A stretch of 64,000 nt of DNA from contig OX344750.2 in the NCBI GenBank assembly GCA_947034885.2, forward strand, positions 10,906,053 to 10,970,052, in the 5' to 3' direction. The notes below the pieces were generated by a model. It was given only the letters and a program-made list of their open reading frames with translations, was not told the origin of the DNA and did not search any database. Position 1 is the first letter of the stretch. Every line of letters starts with the position of its first letter. Made by a program: the position numbers and the translations under genes. Below are positions 47,090-58,623 of this stretch, piece by piece. This DNA comes from Thuidium tamariscinum (Eukaryota; Streptophyta; Bryopsida; Hypnales; Thuidiaceae).

Positions 47090-47990
47090 TGAACTCAATG
47101 TAACTTAATTGCAGATGATTTGGAAAAGAGTTCACGAACAGTCACACTGACCTCACTTGCCGAGAAAATCAATCCGTAAAGTAAAGTATCATGAATAATT
47201 CATTTTCATCCAAAACCAAACCACAATTACAGCGCCATTCAGTTGCAAAGTGACGGACCGTCTGAAGATTTGGACAAATACCTCGGAACTCAAGTCCAGC
47301 ACAGTCAGAAATGTAGGCACACCCAACTGATCGGAGTCGGTCGATCGTTCGCAGCAACTGGTCTTGAATTCGAAACTCTTCTTGCAAATCCACTTCTTTA
47401 GCAATCAAGGTGCTCAAACCTCAAGTTCGAATCCAACGCAGTCAGAAATAGACACACCCAACTGAAGTTGATCGATAGTTTGTAGCAAGCGGCTTGGAAC
47501 TCTTTGCGCAAATGGCAACTTCCTCGATGAGCAACAAAGGCGCTCGATCGATCGATCAGACCTCCGCAGGACAGCACAAGCATAAATATATATGCACACG
47601 TACAACTAAAGTCGATACTGATCGATAGTTCACAGCAACTGGCGGTTTGGAACCCTTCTTGCAAATCCACTTCCTCAACAACGAAGGCCGGCGCTCAGAC
47701 CTCCGCAAGACAGCAACTAATCGCTGGCCTGGCAGCAGGGAACACAAATGGCAGATCGAGCTACGTACTGCGAAATCACATGAAGCGCTTCCAAGTGACG
47801 AAGAAGAGCATCCTCACCACTCGTGCAAACCGGTAACTTAATTCCTCAACAACGAATTGAAGGCCGGCGCTCAGACCTCCGCAAGACAGCGACTGAAGGC
47901 AGCACGGAACACAAATGAGCGCCGAGGGCTGTGAAATTTCAGTGACTGAAGAGTTTCCAGGGACGGAGAAGAGCATCCTTACCATATAAT
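47090..47990. repeat. Segmental repeat block, copy 3 with internal duplications
   Basis: The unit seen at 25250 and 44560 is present in several partial tandem copies here: GTCAGAAAT..ACACACCCAACTGA at 47303 and 47445, GATCGAT.GTTC.CAGCAA at 47341, 47468 and 47625, and CCTCCGCA(A/G)GACAGC at 47560, 47700 and 47876. Runs of CGATCGAT interrupt it near 47548. More GC-rich than its surroundings. No intact frame is shared by all copies. Confidence 0.6.
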
Positions 47991-48091
47991 AAAAATACCA
48001 TATAACTTACCTGCACGTTCTGGATGAACGTACAGTGGGCAAATTTACTGCTTGCCAGTGGTACAGCATGTTAAATTTTCTTTTCATGCTA

Positions 48092-48491
48092 AGGTAGAAC
48101 CACCTGTAACCGATCATTTAAGGTATTTTAGGCATGATGTAGTGCAGTGCAAAGCAAAACAAATATTTTCAGACGTGTAAAGATAAAAATGATGGGGATT
48201 CCAAAAACTTTGGTAATTTTATCACATGAATTGAAATTACTATAAATTTTAGAAGGCATAAAGTGTGCTTGACCAAATACCAATCTGTGAAGTCTTCTAA
48301 TTTCGATCACGCAAAAAACTACACTTTTACTCACTTTTTTCTACTTTTTTGCACACTACATTGGAACATGTGCCATGAACTTTTAGTCCCAACTTTAAAA
48401 ATGAGAAAAAAACTCATTCTAACTTTGGTTGGAAATACGTCCATCAAAAGGTTGACTATGGGGAGCCTATTGGTTATAGGTGGTTCTACCT
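48092..48491. mobile_element. TA-flanked MITE, AGGTAGAACCACCT ends
   Basis: 400 bp; both ends read AGGTAGAACCACCTRTAACC inward, with one difference in 20 bases. TA lies outside each end (48090-48091 and 48492-48493). The first six bases match the other TA-flanked family (AGGTRG). The right end abuts the TTAACCCCTAAAGGAC element, as if it had inserted into the TTAA at that terminus. Confidence 0.75.
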
Positions 48492-49710
48492 TAACCCCTA
48501 AAGGACCAACATGCCTTTTTTGGCAACATAGCGATTTTGGGCAGGTACGTGTGGCTAGAGATTTCCATATTTTGGAACCAAAATTTAATAGAAGGTGTGG
48601 ACGAGGAGTATCTTCAAAGCCTAACAATTTTCATGACTTTTGACTACATGGTTGAAAAGTTATCGCATAACACGTTGTTTATTTCTCAACTCGGGCAGTT
48701 TGGGCAGATCAGAAAAAATCAATTTTTTGGAAACAAAAATTTGAAATTGGTTTTATAGATTTATATGTACATGTAAAGCTTTGAATCATTCCATTTGGAT
48801 TAATGAGTCAAAAGTTATGAAGAATTTTAGTTTGCGGGTAGTTATGGATTCTCTTCTCTAAAATAAACTTTGAAGTCCTTTATTTTACTCAATTTTCAAT
48901 ATTTTTGAAAAAAAATATATCATTGGGTGTAGATTGTTTATTACAACATTTGAACCATTGGGATTGGCATTTTTCAATTCAATAAATAAATTGTTACCAT
49001 TTTTGTATTTTGAATCATTCTCTACTTCTTTCTTCTTACTATTTTTTTTGTACATGTTGTACAATTCCAAAATGGGAAATTTCGTTAAAATGGCGCCATT
49101 TCGTTAAATTGGCGCTTTTGAGCAGTTTAGACTGCGCGGTCTGAACCGTTTTTTCTATCCTAGGATCTACACCTGTACTAGATTTTGGAAATCTATACCA
49201 ATCCTAGATTTTTTAGATTGTTTGGTCTAATATCTATGCTTGTCATAGATTTCAGAAATCTAAAAGTGTCCTAGATATTAGCAATGTATACTAGTCCTAG
49301 ATGTCAAGGTGTGAAAATGGCATGTGGAATACTGCCATTTTAACGAAATTCCCCATCAAATGATATGAAAATTTTCAAGCATGTATACAACTTGAATTGG
49401 AGAATAAGTCCAAAGAGTTGCAACCATTTTGGACATTTTTTCATACAAATGTGACCTTCTGAAGTGCAGCTGCCCGGATTTTCGCAGTGGAAAAAAAATG
49501 ATTTTTGTAACTTCAAACACTAATATCTTGCAATCTACATGGCGGAAATTTCTGAAATTTTTTCTACATCTTCCCAAACTAGTTCACTAATAGATCCTAT
49601 GGTTGTATGTGTCAAAAAATGTTTTTTTTCTGAAATTTGGTAGCTGTCCTAGAAATGATAGTTTTTGAGCAATTTTGGTACAAACATAGTTGCAGTCCTT
49701 TAGGGATTAA
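48491..49710. mobile_element. TTAACCCCTAAAGGAC family element, copy A
   Basis: About 1.2 kb running from TTAACCCCTAAAGGACCAAC to GTCCTTTAGGGATTAA, an imperfect terminal inverted repeat of 16 bases. Internal phrases such as GGGCAGGTACGTGTGGC, ATTAATGAGTCAAAAGTTATGAAG and GATCCTATGGTTGTATG recur, some inverted, at 54360-55190 and, more weakly, at 61222-62150. The ends of the body also carry an AATGGCGCCATTTCGTTAAA segment. No protein frame. Confidence 0.6.
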
Positions 49711-49731
49711 ACAGGTCATTTTGGTTGGGAT

Positions 49732-49960
49732 CAGGGCTTTTTTTTTAAAATTTTGAAGAAGTGCCATAGTGGCGATATAAAATGTTACAGTGGTGCTCTA
49801 AATTGTAACATTCATCCATTTATTGGATGTATAGTATGATTTTCATTCACAATCACACAATTTCATTCAATATTTTTGGCATTTTTTATGACCTTTTGTA
49901 GCCAGATTTTTTTTCTGGTGCAACAGTCTGGCACTAAAAAGCCCCCCCCAAAAGGCACTG
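49732..49960. mobile_element. hAT-type MITE, family CARGGCTTTTT, copy 2
   Basis: 229 bp with a perfect 8-bp target duplication GTTGGGAT at 49724-49731 and 49961-49968. Left end CAGGGCTTTTTTTTT; the right end, read inward, is CAGTGCCTTTTGG followed by a G run and GCTTTTT. It lies in the opposite internal orientation to copy 1 (GAAGTGCCATAGTGGCGATATAAAATG near the left end). Confidence 0.85.
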
Positions 49961-50110
49961 GTTGGGATTGGCTTGATGCTCATGATTTGGGTCCAATAGT
50001 ACTGTACTGCTTTTATAATTTATAGTGGGTTGGCATTGAAATAATGGAGATTTAGTTTACTTGATAGTGGAAGGCTTCAGTTTCAGTTGGGTTGTACGGG
50101 CAGGGAGAAC

Positions 50111-50329
50111 TGACCCCCTCGCTTGGCCACTTGGGTAAAATGCTGTAATTCTTTATTTTTCACACAAATTTTTTTTTGCAAATTTTGAATTCATATTTGC
50201 GATCAGAGACCCCAAATTAGCGAGGGGTGTGGGTGTGAAGAAAGTAGGGGTGATCACAACCCAAACTAGGGGGCTTTTTGTTATGATTGCACCTCTAGTA
50301 AAACATGGTAAGGCCGAGCAAGGGGGCCA
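50111..50329. mobile_element. MITE candidate, TGRCCCCCTYGCTYGGCC ends
   Basis: 219 bp. The left end TGACCCCCTCGCTTGGCC and the right end, read inward, TGGCCCCCTTGCTCGGCC agree in 15 of 18 bases. No target duplication was recognised. Interior AT-rich at first, then CCCCAAATTAGCGAGGGG. Confidence 0.45.
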
Positions 50330-51041
50330 ATCCACCCGGATCGATTGTACCTGACTCACTGGATCATTGCAAGTTTAACTTTAACTTACCCCTAAAGAAC
50401 CAAGGCACATTTGAGGCAGTGTTTTTCTTAGTGATTTAGCTTTTCCAAAGTATTGGAAACAATTTTGGATGAACTTTCAATGAAGTGGCTACTTCTATTC
50501 ATTGTAGGAAGAAAATAATTTTGCTAAACAAATGCACATTAGTGAATTTTGGCTATACATAGATATTGATGATAAAGCAAAAATGGCAACATATCCATCT
50601 TTGTAGTAGATGTATACTAGTGAGAATTGAAAATGTGATCTAATGACTAAAATCTAGCGAGTTTGTTTGGAATGTATGGCCATAATGAGAGAAGTATAGG
50701 CGATTATAAACTTGTGCATATTGAATTTAGTGGCGATGTTATCTTTTGGCAAGAAGCTAGATGGTTAAAATACAATTAGTGGAGGGTGAAATTAGGCGAA
50801 AAAATACAATTTCTACTCCTTAAATTCCTATAGTAAAATTGAAGTACATGGATGGTGGGTGAATTTTGGCGATTTTTAGCCAATAAAAAAACATTGATTT
50901 GAGGCAGAAATTGTATTTTCACATTTCAAGGCAATGAGAACAATATGAAAAAAAAAACTCTTTTCTTTGAGATTCAACAATACAGATTTGTATTAAATTA
51001 AGTCTATAATAAGATCAATATGTGGATAAAATTTCACAAAG
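50330..51041. other. AT-rich DNA, transposon fragments
   Basis: No gene. CTTACCCCTAAAGAACCAAGG at 50387 is a diverged TTAACCCCTAAAGGAC-type terminus, marking another fragment of that family. The rest has short repeats such as GGCGATTTTAGCCAA but nothing assignable. Confidence 0.3.
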
Positions 51042-51044
51042 TTT

Positions 51045-51223
51045 AGAGTTAAGTGTAAAGAAAACCTGGGTGTTAGAGGGAGGTATAACTGAGAATAGTA
51101 GAAATGAAACACAGCACCAAACTCCTTTGGACTTAAATTTTGGTGCTCCAAGGAGTTTGGTCCTCTATTTTTCCCAAACTCTAGCTACCGGTCTAGCATT
51201 CCACTCACTTTATACTTAACTCT
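51045..51223. mobile_element. Small MITE, AGAGTTAAGTRTAAAG ends
   Basis: 179 bp with 16-bp TIRs differing at one base, and TTT directly outside both ends (51042-51044, 51224-51226). A 3-bp duplication would suit PIF/Harbinger, but TTT is weak evidence in this DNA. An inner phrase GAGGGAGGTATAACTGA also occurs at 62497. Confidence 0.55.
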
Positions 51224-51639
51224 TTTGACAACACAAATTAAAAGATTATAATGATTGAAGTAAAAAAGCTTTTTCCCAACCTTGTCCGAGAGGACCAACT
51301 ACCATTTTAACTCCTCCTACATGCAATTATGTTTTTGGACATTTGCATCTTATATCATGTTAACTGCATACATAATGATTTGACATGTAGATGAGAAGTT
51401 TTACGCATCTTATCCAAAGTTTGCCTAAGTTGGCTCAAAAATTCAAAATAACATACTAGCATTATAATTTTTAATTGAATTCTCTAATTAAAAAAAAAAT
51501 CAAATTCTCATAAGGGGATACATGTTCATATCTTGTGTCAAAATTTGATTTGAGCATATGACCAAAATCGACTTTGTGTGCACCCAACATAGATTTCATG
51601 TGTATGTCGAACAATTACTTGGCCGTCCTATAGGGGTGA

Positions 51640-52875
51640 ATATTGCAAGATGTAGCAGAAGTGCAGCTGGCATGAAACATAATGCCGGTATTCTACACTC
51701 TCTAGACAGTAATCCATGTGGATTCTGCACCATGCTAACAGTAAGGTACATCCAAATATTAATGCATTCTGCACCATGCTGACCATTAAGCAGGGTTGTT
51801 TTTTTAGGCCTTACAAGGCTTAATTTCCTCCAAAAAAAATCATCAACTTCAAGCCTAAAGGGAAAAAAAAAGAGAAAATGTGCTAAAAAATGTCAAACAG
51901 CAATAATGCCCTTGCACACCGTTGCCACAATGTTTCAAAATTTTCATTTTATCTATTGTGCAAAGCCAGCACATACAAAAATTACGTATTCAAAATTGCA
52001 TACTCAAATATGGCCTTTTTCAAGTCCCCCAAAATTACAGAGCCAAACAACTTAAAACCTTCTTGAAAGGAAGGCCACATAACCATTTGTCTGAAAAAAA
52101 CCCAAAAAAACTACCATTAAGTGAAGAAGCTATTTTCAACCATGAACACAAATGAAACTTGTTGGGTGTGGATGACAACTTATTGAATCATCTAAAAGTG
52201 TTTGCAATCATCCATATATCAGTGCCATCATCTTATTGAATTATGAGGTAGCAATTTGGCAATTTCAATTATTCTGAAGAAAAAAAAGAATTAATCATTG
52301 GATACTTGGTGGAAATTGTATCTATGACTTCTTCAACTTCATGGTAGACAAGTGACCTTTCCTTTTCCTGAAAATGAATTCCCTGCACTATATTCTTGAA
52401 AATGAAAAAACTTGAATTCAAGTTTACCTTTGAATCATGGGCCCTTGTACATGGAACTATTCTATGTATAGCGGTTGGGTAGAAAGACCCCATATCCTTC
52501 GAATTCAACATCATGTTGTTTTTGAGCTAATTCCTATCTCAAAAAAATCATATCCCATACTTTTTCTTTCATTTAGTAATCTTCCCTTCCCTTTAACCCT
52601 TAAACAACAAAGGTCACCTATGAAACCATCTTTTATGAAACTATGGGAATCATTGGTATTAAAAAATCCAAAAGTGTGCATTTGAAGTCAAAGAATTGTA
52701 GAAGATCTTCCTTTTCCACATGCAATTCCGGAGATGAATGCTCAAAATTTTGTTATATATTACAAAAGGCTTTCCTGTTCATTGACCATAAAACGGCTCC
52801 AACATCATTTAGGGATTAATAAGTGTTTGCTACTACAAATGTCTTGATGTCTTAGAAGGTTTACATATTTTACTT
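51640..52875. repeat. Segmental repeat, matches 26570-27960
   Basis: Follows 26570-26700 (GCACCAT, GTACATCCAAAT) and then 27425-27960 (AACTTGTTGGGTGT.GATGACAACTT, GTAGACAAGTGACCTTTCC, AATGTCTTGATGTCTTA). The TTGCAAGAAACAC element found between these parts in the first copy is absent here, so that element either inserted after the duplication or has been lost from this copy. Confidence 0.5.
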
Positions 52876-52879
52876 TTCT

Positions 52880-54344
52880 AAGGGCAAAACATCCATTCCC
52901 GCACATGTTCCTTGCAGTGGATTGTAGATTCACCCAAATACGTCAGTAGACTTCCCTTAATGTGTTCGCCACATGTATGATTGTAATTTGCTGACACAAT
53001 TGAAGGACACATAGGGAAATTTAGTTGGCTGAGTGCAGATTTTTGCAGGGTTCAGTTTGGGGGGCACCTATAGGATGGTTCCATAGGTCTAGGGAGCCAA
53101 CACTTTGAAAATTTGTAGAAATTACATACTGTATTCGAAAAATCTATTTTTTTTTAATATTCATGATTTTCACTCGCTAATACTAGAAAAATATCATTTT
53201 TAGAAAACGTTGCCTCCACTATGCTGAATTCCTTATTTGGACGGTTTTGGGTGTTTCCACTGTAGAAGTAAAAGTAAATGCAAGTGGAGGTAGTTGACAA
53301 CATATTCTATTTTAGAGACATTTATATTGATAAAAGATTGATAATTGAAGTACTTATTAGTTGAGGTAGTTGACAATATATTCAGTTTTAGAGACATTTA
53401 CATTGATAAGAGATTAGACAATGTGACGAAAAGTGGCCGTCATAGTTTTTTATTAATTTTCCTACCCCCTCCCTCATCAGAAAAATCAGCAGCCATTGGA
53501 TTTGAATTAAAAAAAATCCCACCCCCCCTCCAAAAATCAACAATCGTCGGATATCGATATGGTACAGGATACGGGTGCATCAATTTTAAAATTTAATTTT
53601 TTTTTTAGTTTTTGAGCTCATTGTGACACAGATTGGACATTGAAGCATAATTGAAGTACTTACTAGTTGAGGTAGTTGACAATATATTCAGTTTTAGAGA
53701 CATTTACATTGATAAGAGATTGGACATTGAAGCATAATTGAAGTACTTACTAGTTGAGGTAGTAGAGATTTCATTAGAGAAATGTCTTAGATGAATCTGG
53801 ATGACAAGTGATTGTTGCATATGGTTTTACTCTTTCTTGTCATACAATTTAGTTTAATTGTTTTCTATCATAGATTAATTTATGTGATTTAAATTCCAAA
53901 CAATCAAGATTTATAGACAAGGTATTCAATACTAATTTACATCATGACTTCTAAAGTTCCTTGACTACAGTGGAAACACCCAAAATCGTCCAAATAAGGA
54001 ATTCAACATAGTTGGAGGCATCTTTTTCTGAAAATGATATTTTTTCTAGTATTAGTGAGTGAAAATCATGAATATTAAAAAAAAAATTAAATTTTTTGGA
54101 ATCAGTATGTAATTTCTATAAATTTTCAAAGTGTTGTCTCCCTAGACCACTGGAATTGTCCTATAGGTGTACCCTAAACTGAACTCCGTTGAAATCAACT
54201 GTCAGTGAATGAAAATTATACATGTGTCTTACAACTGCGTCAACAAATTAGAATTAAACATTTGTCAGACACTTTAATGAATGCTTATGGACAGATTTAG
54301 TGACACTCTAGGGTCCAGGAATGGAAATGGGTGTTTCTCCCTTA
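52880..54344. mobile_element. Foldback element with ~350-bp arms
   Basis: The left arm (52880-53275) and right arm (53950-54344) are inverted, diverged copies. Outer ends are TAAGGGCAAAACATCCATTCCC and, inward from the right, TAAGGGAGAAACACCCATTTCC. Inner ends are TTTTGGGTGTTTCCACTGTAG and its complement. The loop holds directly repeated phrases of about 80 bp (TTGAGGTAGTTGACAATATA at 53361, 53659). Long arms with no coding capacity resemble Mutator-type foldback elements; a 9-bp duplication was not clear. Confidence 0.6.
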
Positions 54345-54359
54345 CATTTTCACCAAAAA

Positions 54360-55190
54360 CGCTCCAGAAATGCCATATCTAACACAAGTATCACATATTT
54401 GGAATATATTATTTCTAAACACATGTAACCATAGGATCTTATAGTATGTTGGTTTGAGAAAATGGAAAAAAAATTCAAAAAATTCCAACATGTAGATTAC
54501 AAGATAAGAACATTTGAATTGACTAAAATCTTTTTTTTGGCCTTGCAAAAAATTGGGTAGCTATACTTCTTAAGCTCACATTTGGATGAAAAAAGTCCAA
54601 AATAGTAGTGCTTCTTTGGATTTATTCTCCAAAGCAAATTGGTTATATACTTGAAAAAATTTCAAATCATTTGGAATTGTACAATATATAGGAAAAAATT
54701 AGTTAGTAGAAAGAAATAGAGAATGTTTCAAAATAATAAATTGTTGAGAATTTATTTGTGAAATTGAAAATTGCCAACTCTAATGGTTCAAATGTTGCAA
54801 TAAAAAAAATCAACATCCAATATTTTTATTTTTTTTCAAAAATATTGAAAATTGAATAAAATAAAGTACTTCAATTCTTCAAAGCTTATTTTAGAGTAGA
54901 ATATCCATAACTACAAGAAAACTAAAACCCTTCATAGCTTTTGACTCATTAATCCAAATAGAATTTTTACAGATTTGCTCGAACTGCTTGAGTTGAGAAA
55001 AAAACGACATATTATGCAATAACTTTTTGACCATGTAATCAAAAGTTATGAAAATTGTTGGACTTTGAAGATATTTCTTGTCTACACCTTTTATTAAATA
55101 CTATGGTCTCCAAACATTGAAATTTCTAGTCACATATACTTCTTCCAAAATTTTATGTTGACAAAAAAATACTCTGGTCCTTTAGGGATT
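54360..55190 (-). mobile_element. TTAACCCCTAAAGGAC family, inverted copy
   Basis: Inverted relative to 48491-49710: ACTCATTAATCCAAATAGAA mirrors the TTTGGATTAATGAGTC of copy A, and the right end GGTCCTTTAGGGATTAAG mirrors its terminus. The other end runs into the foldback element, so this copy is probably truncated or split. Confidence 0.5.
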
Positions 55191-57009
55191 AAGTAACACC
55201 TTTACATTCAATTTTAATGTATATAAATACCTCTCTTATTGGATGTCAGATTTTGTAGTGTTCCATACAATTTTTAGCTCAAAAAAACAAATTAGGATCT
55301 AGAAATTGGAATTTGAAGTCACCTTCAAAAATTATGTAGACTATTGTAGAGGTCTTCAAAAGTAGCAAATATTTCTTGCAAATGTATTCAAATGGCCTTT
55401 CATTTGAATAAAAGTAGGGATAGATTAGTAATTTTAGTTTTCTCTAAATATAATTGGTTGGTTAAATTTTCCATTAATTTAAAAAAGAACACCCTAATTT
55501 ATCTTAATTTTATGAATTTTTAAATTCACATTAAAACATGTAAATAGAAAAATATGAATTTTTATAGAACTTCCATTTACTTGTTTATGTGCATAGATTA
55601 AGAAATTTCTTTTTTACTTGACCTTCTATTTAATAGATTATTTTTAATTATTTTTAATAATTCTTTAAAAATTCAGTTTTTTATTTAAGAGTTTATTTTG
55701 AAATTTCTAATTTCTAATTTCTTTGTAGTTTGTTTTTTTAATAAAAAATCTCACATAGGAATGGAATATAATTAAAAAAATATTCTAAAATTGGCTTGAT
55801 ACACATTGGCATTGAATGTGTGTTGCAAGGTTGGTGGCATTATTAAAAATCCAATTAATGATTTGGATTTGCATTTTAACTCCTAAAGTCCCAAAGTTCT
55901 TTTAAGATTATTGGAATTTTGGGTAGGCTCATATAACCTCAATTTTTGACATGGTTTTTGAAAACTTCAATTGAAGATAGAAAAATACACTATCTTTATA
56001 AGAATATTGTTTTTATTTCAATCAATATTAGGGAGCAAAATTTATGCAATTCTAAGCATAAAAACAATTGTGTATAGTTTGAAGTCTCTCCTTGAGGGCC
56101 TTTTGCTCTAAGATGATCTTGTCTCAAGGACAAAGGTAGAGACTCAATTTGAGAGTTGAGACCATCATAGAGTAGAGTGCCCTAGATCATAGGCATCAAA
56201 TTGCATTAAGCTATAGTAGAAGCCTACTAGAATGAATTTTAGAGTAGAAAAGAAAAGACTACTTAAAGAATAAAGTGCCAAGAACTAATATCATTGGATA
56301 TCATATCCAAGCCTCTTGGATATTGTGCCTAAATCCTATATGTTGTGACCTTGCAAAAATCATACATTAGAGCAACCTTGCAGTAATATGCCATAACTAG
56401 CGTCTACAAGTTTTATACCATTGAACTTATATATGAGAGGAATTATGTCGTCCATTGATTTGCTTCATTGTCATTGTCTTGCTTGAGCATGTTGTTGTAG
56501 GGTTGCTCTTAACTTAAGGTAGATATGCCTAAGACCACCATGATTTATAATTTGGCTATGTTAGAGCCAATTCCAAGAGGGGCACATATTTTTCAAATCA
56601 AATCCAACTGGAATTATATATATAAATTTTTATGAATTTTTGAAGTTGTCATCCCTAAACTACAAAACCACCTTTAGACTAGGGTTTTAAACAACTCACA
56701 TACATCCTATAACCACCTAATCAAATACTAGATATTCTCTATTAACAGAGTGACATGTTACCCTGACTTGTCATAAAATCCCTAATTTTGTCATTAAAAA
56801 CCCTCATTTTGTCTTAGAATGAAGGAAATTGAGGGAAATTTTAGGTGGAAATGGGACCAAGATTAAGTGATGAAAATGGGTTGGTGGAAATGGGTTGCAA
56901 ATGGAAATGGGTTGATCTACCTTGTGTCATATAATCCAAGTCTTTTTTATACCATCATTCACACTCCAATACTCAATGCCAAATGTGACAAATGTTCTAC
57001 ATGGCCTTA
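55191..57009. other. AT-rich intergenic, no gene
   Basis: TTAACTCCTAAAGTCCCAAAG at 55876 is another TTAACCCC-type end, and GGGTAGGCTCATATAACC soon after matches the GGGCAGGCTTGTGTGACT of 61270, so a further family fragment starts there. 56100-56560 contains short non-repetitive DNA with no convincing frame. Confidence 0.3.
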
Positions 57010-57285
57010 AGGTAGGTACACCCAAAATGACACCAGACCTTAAAGCGCCATCTACAATGTGCATACATTTTCAAAATCTACAGTCATGTACCCAGACTGT
57101 AGATGGCACTTTCAGAAACTAACTTTGACCATTAATAACTTTTGCATACAGTATCCAAATCCTCTGTTCTTTGGTGCGTTGGAACATGCTTTCACTCGCC
57201 AACAAGACTGCATGAAAATCTGAACAGCATGATAAAAGGAGCTAGGCACAGTAAGAATAAGTGGCGCTTTTAAGTGTACCCACCT
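57010..57285. mobile_element. TA-flanked MITE, family AGGTRGGTACACYC, copy 3
   Basis: 276 bp, inverted relative to copies 1 and 2. TIRs AGGTAGGTACACCC and AGGTGGGTACACTT (inward), TA at 57008-57009 and 57286-57287. The shared core, read from the other strand, includes GTTCCAACGCACCAAAGAAC. Confidence 0.8.
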
Positions 57286-57924
57286 TACATAAGAGGGAGA
57301 CTGAAACTCATTTCACTGTTTCCTGTGAACCTGAGTGAGTGGATGTAACTTAGATTGCCATTCTCTGCAGTTCATTTGTCTGCTCTGTCTGCTCAACCTG
57401 GACAAGTATTTTCAATCAATTCAAAAGAACTTAAGTTGTCCCCAGTCGTCACCTTCACTTTTTTGTCTGCAAGTACGTCTTTCTGTCAACACTGTTAATT
57501 TTCCTCTTTCCCACCCAACAATATAAGAAGCAAGCATTGAAAAGCACCATCATGTGGATAACAGCATGTTGAAGATATTTGTCAAGTTAGAACAGAGGCA
57601 GAAACTCTCGATGCTTTTCTATTTCAGTTGAACATTCCACGTGCAATAGCCCATCTGGTACACACTCTAGAAACAAAGTTGGACCCATTCTTAGTCTAAA
57701 AATTTGCTCTTATCACAGAGAGATCAACCCCACCCAAGAGTCTGACCCCTTCAGTGATGAACACAGCTTGCAGAGCCGGCCTATGGAGCCAACCTATTCA
57801 GCTGTACCAAAACTTCATGATTGTGTGCAGTGGCTACCTCACCATACTGTACAGTAGCCAAACGAGGTTCCCATGCACCAAAACAATGAGCTCTGCACCA
57901 AGCCCATAGAACATAAATAGTACA

Positions 57925-58088
57925 ATCTTGGATGAAATTGCCAAATTATGGATGATAATAGAATTATGGATTTGTGAAATGTGTTACTTCCTACCCAATA
58001 TGTGGATGGATGTTGAAATTAAGAGCTCCACTTCAACATTTAATATCGCGACTTTGGCACTTCACAAGAAATGTAAAAAAAATACCTT
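57925..58088. mobile_element. hAT-type MITE, family CARGGCTTTTT, partial copy 3
   Basis: The right end, read inward, CAAGGTATTTTTTTTACA..., passes through GAAGTGCCAAAGTCGCGATATTAAATG, matching copies 2 and 4. The body has GGATGAAAT.GCCAAATTATGGATGA. The left terminus is not recognisable, so the copy appears truncated. Confidence 0.6.
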
Positions 58089-58130
58089 GCTGTGGAGGCT
58101 TCAGTAGTACCGAAACTTCATGATTGATTA

Positions 58131-58456
58131 AGGGAGGAGGCTCGAAAACCGCTCAGGTTCCAAAACCGCTCACCTTCTGAAATGTATATTTTTGGTACAT
58201 GATGCTTTTTGATCTTTACAATAATGTACAAACAATGAACATTTGAGGGGGTGGGCGGTTTTGGAGCCCTATGCCATATTGACTTCAGAAATTCATAACT
58301 AACTCTACAGAGCTCCAAAAAATATGAAACGACTTGGGTTAGATGCCTATTCAAGATGTCTTTCAAGAAAAATTCACTGGAAAATACTTCAAGATGTTTG
58401 ACCTGCCCAGAATTCTGTTCCAGCCCTTACATGGTCGGTTTATGGACCTCCTCCCT
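58131..58456. mobile_element. TA-flanked MITE, AGGGAGGAGG ends
   Basis: 326 bp. Both ends read AGGGAGGAGG inward, with TA outside each (58129-58130, 58457-58458), as in Stowaway-type elements. It splits the duplicated phrase described at 57799. An open frame of 82 codons inside it has no family features. Confidence 0.65.
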
Positions 58457-58623
58457 TATGGTGACTTCAATACCATACAGTAGCCAAATGAGGTTCCCCT
58501 GCTAAGCTTCCTTCTTGTGCCTTGATGTCAGCTGGGGTGGCCTGAGCACAGGACTCAGCACACAACAACTCAGTAACTTAACTTCCTTCCGGTGGCCAAA
58601 GACAAGCCTCAATCAGTAAGCTT

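Larger units (their letters stand above)
57799..58500. repeat. Direct duplication interrupted by two MITEs
   Basis: The phrase GTACC(A/G)AAACTTCATGATTG, then ACCATAC.GTACAGTAGCCAAA(C/T)GAGGTTCCC, occurs intact at 57804-57870. It recurs split, at 58107 and 58468-58495. The gap in the second copy is the TA-flanked MITE at 58131. Between the copies lies a fragment of the hAT-type MITE (57925-58088). Confidence 0.55.

Noticed and set aside
58118..58366. 82-codon minus-strand open frame
   Set aside because: It lies almost wholly within a TA-flanked MITE and has no conserved features.
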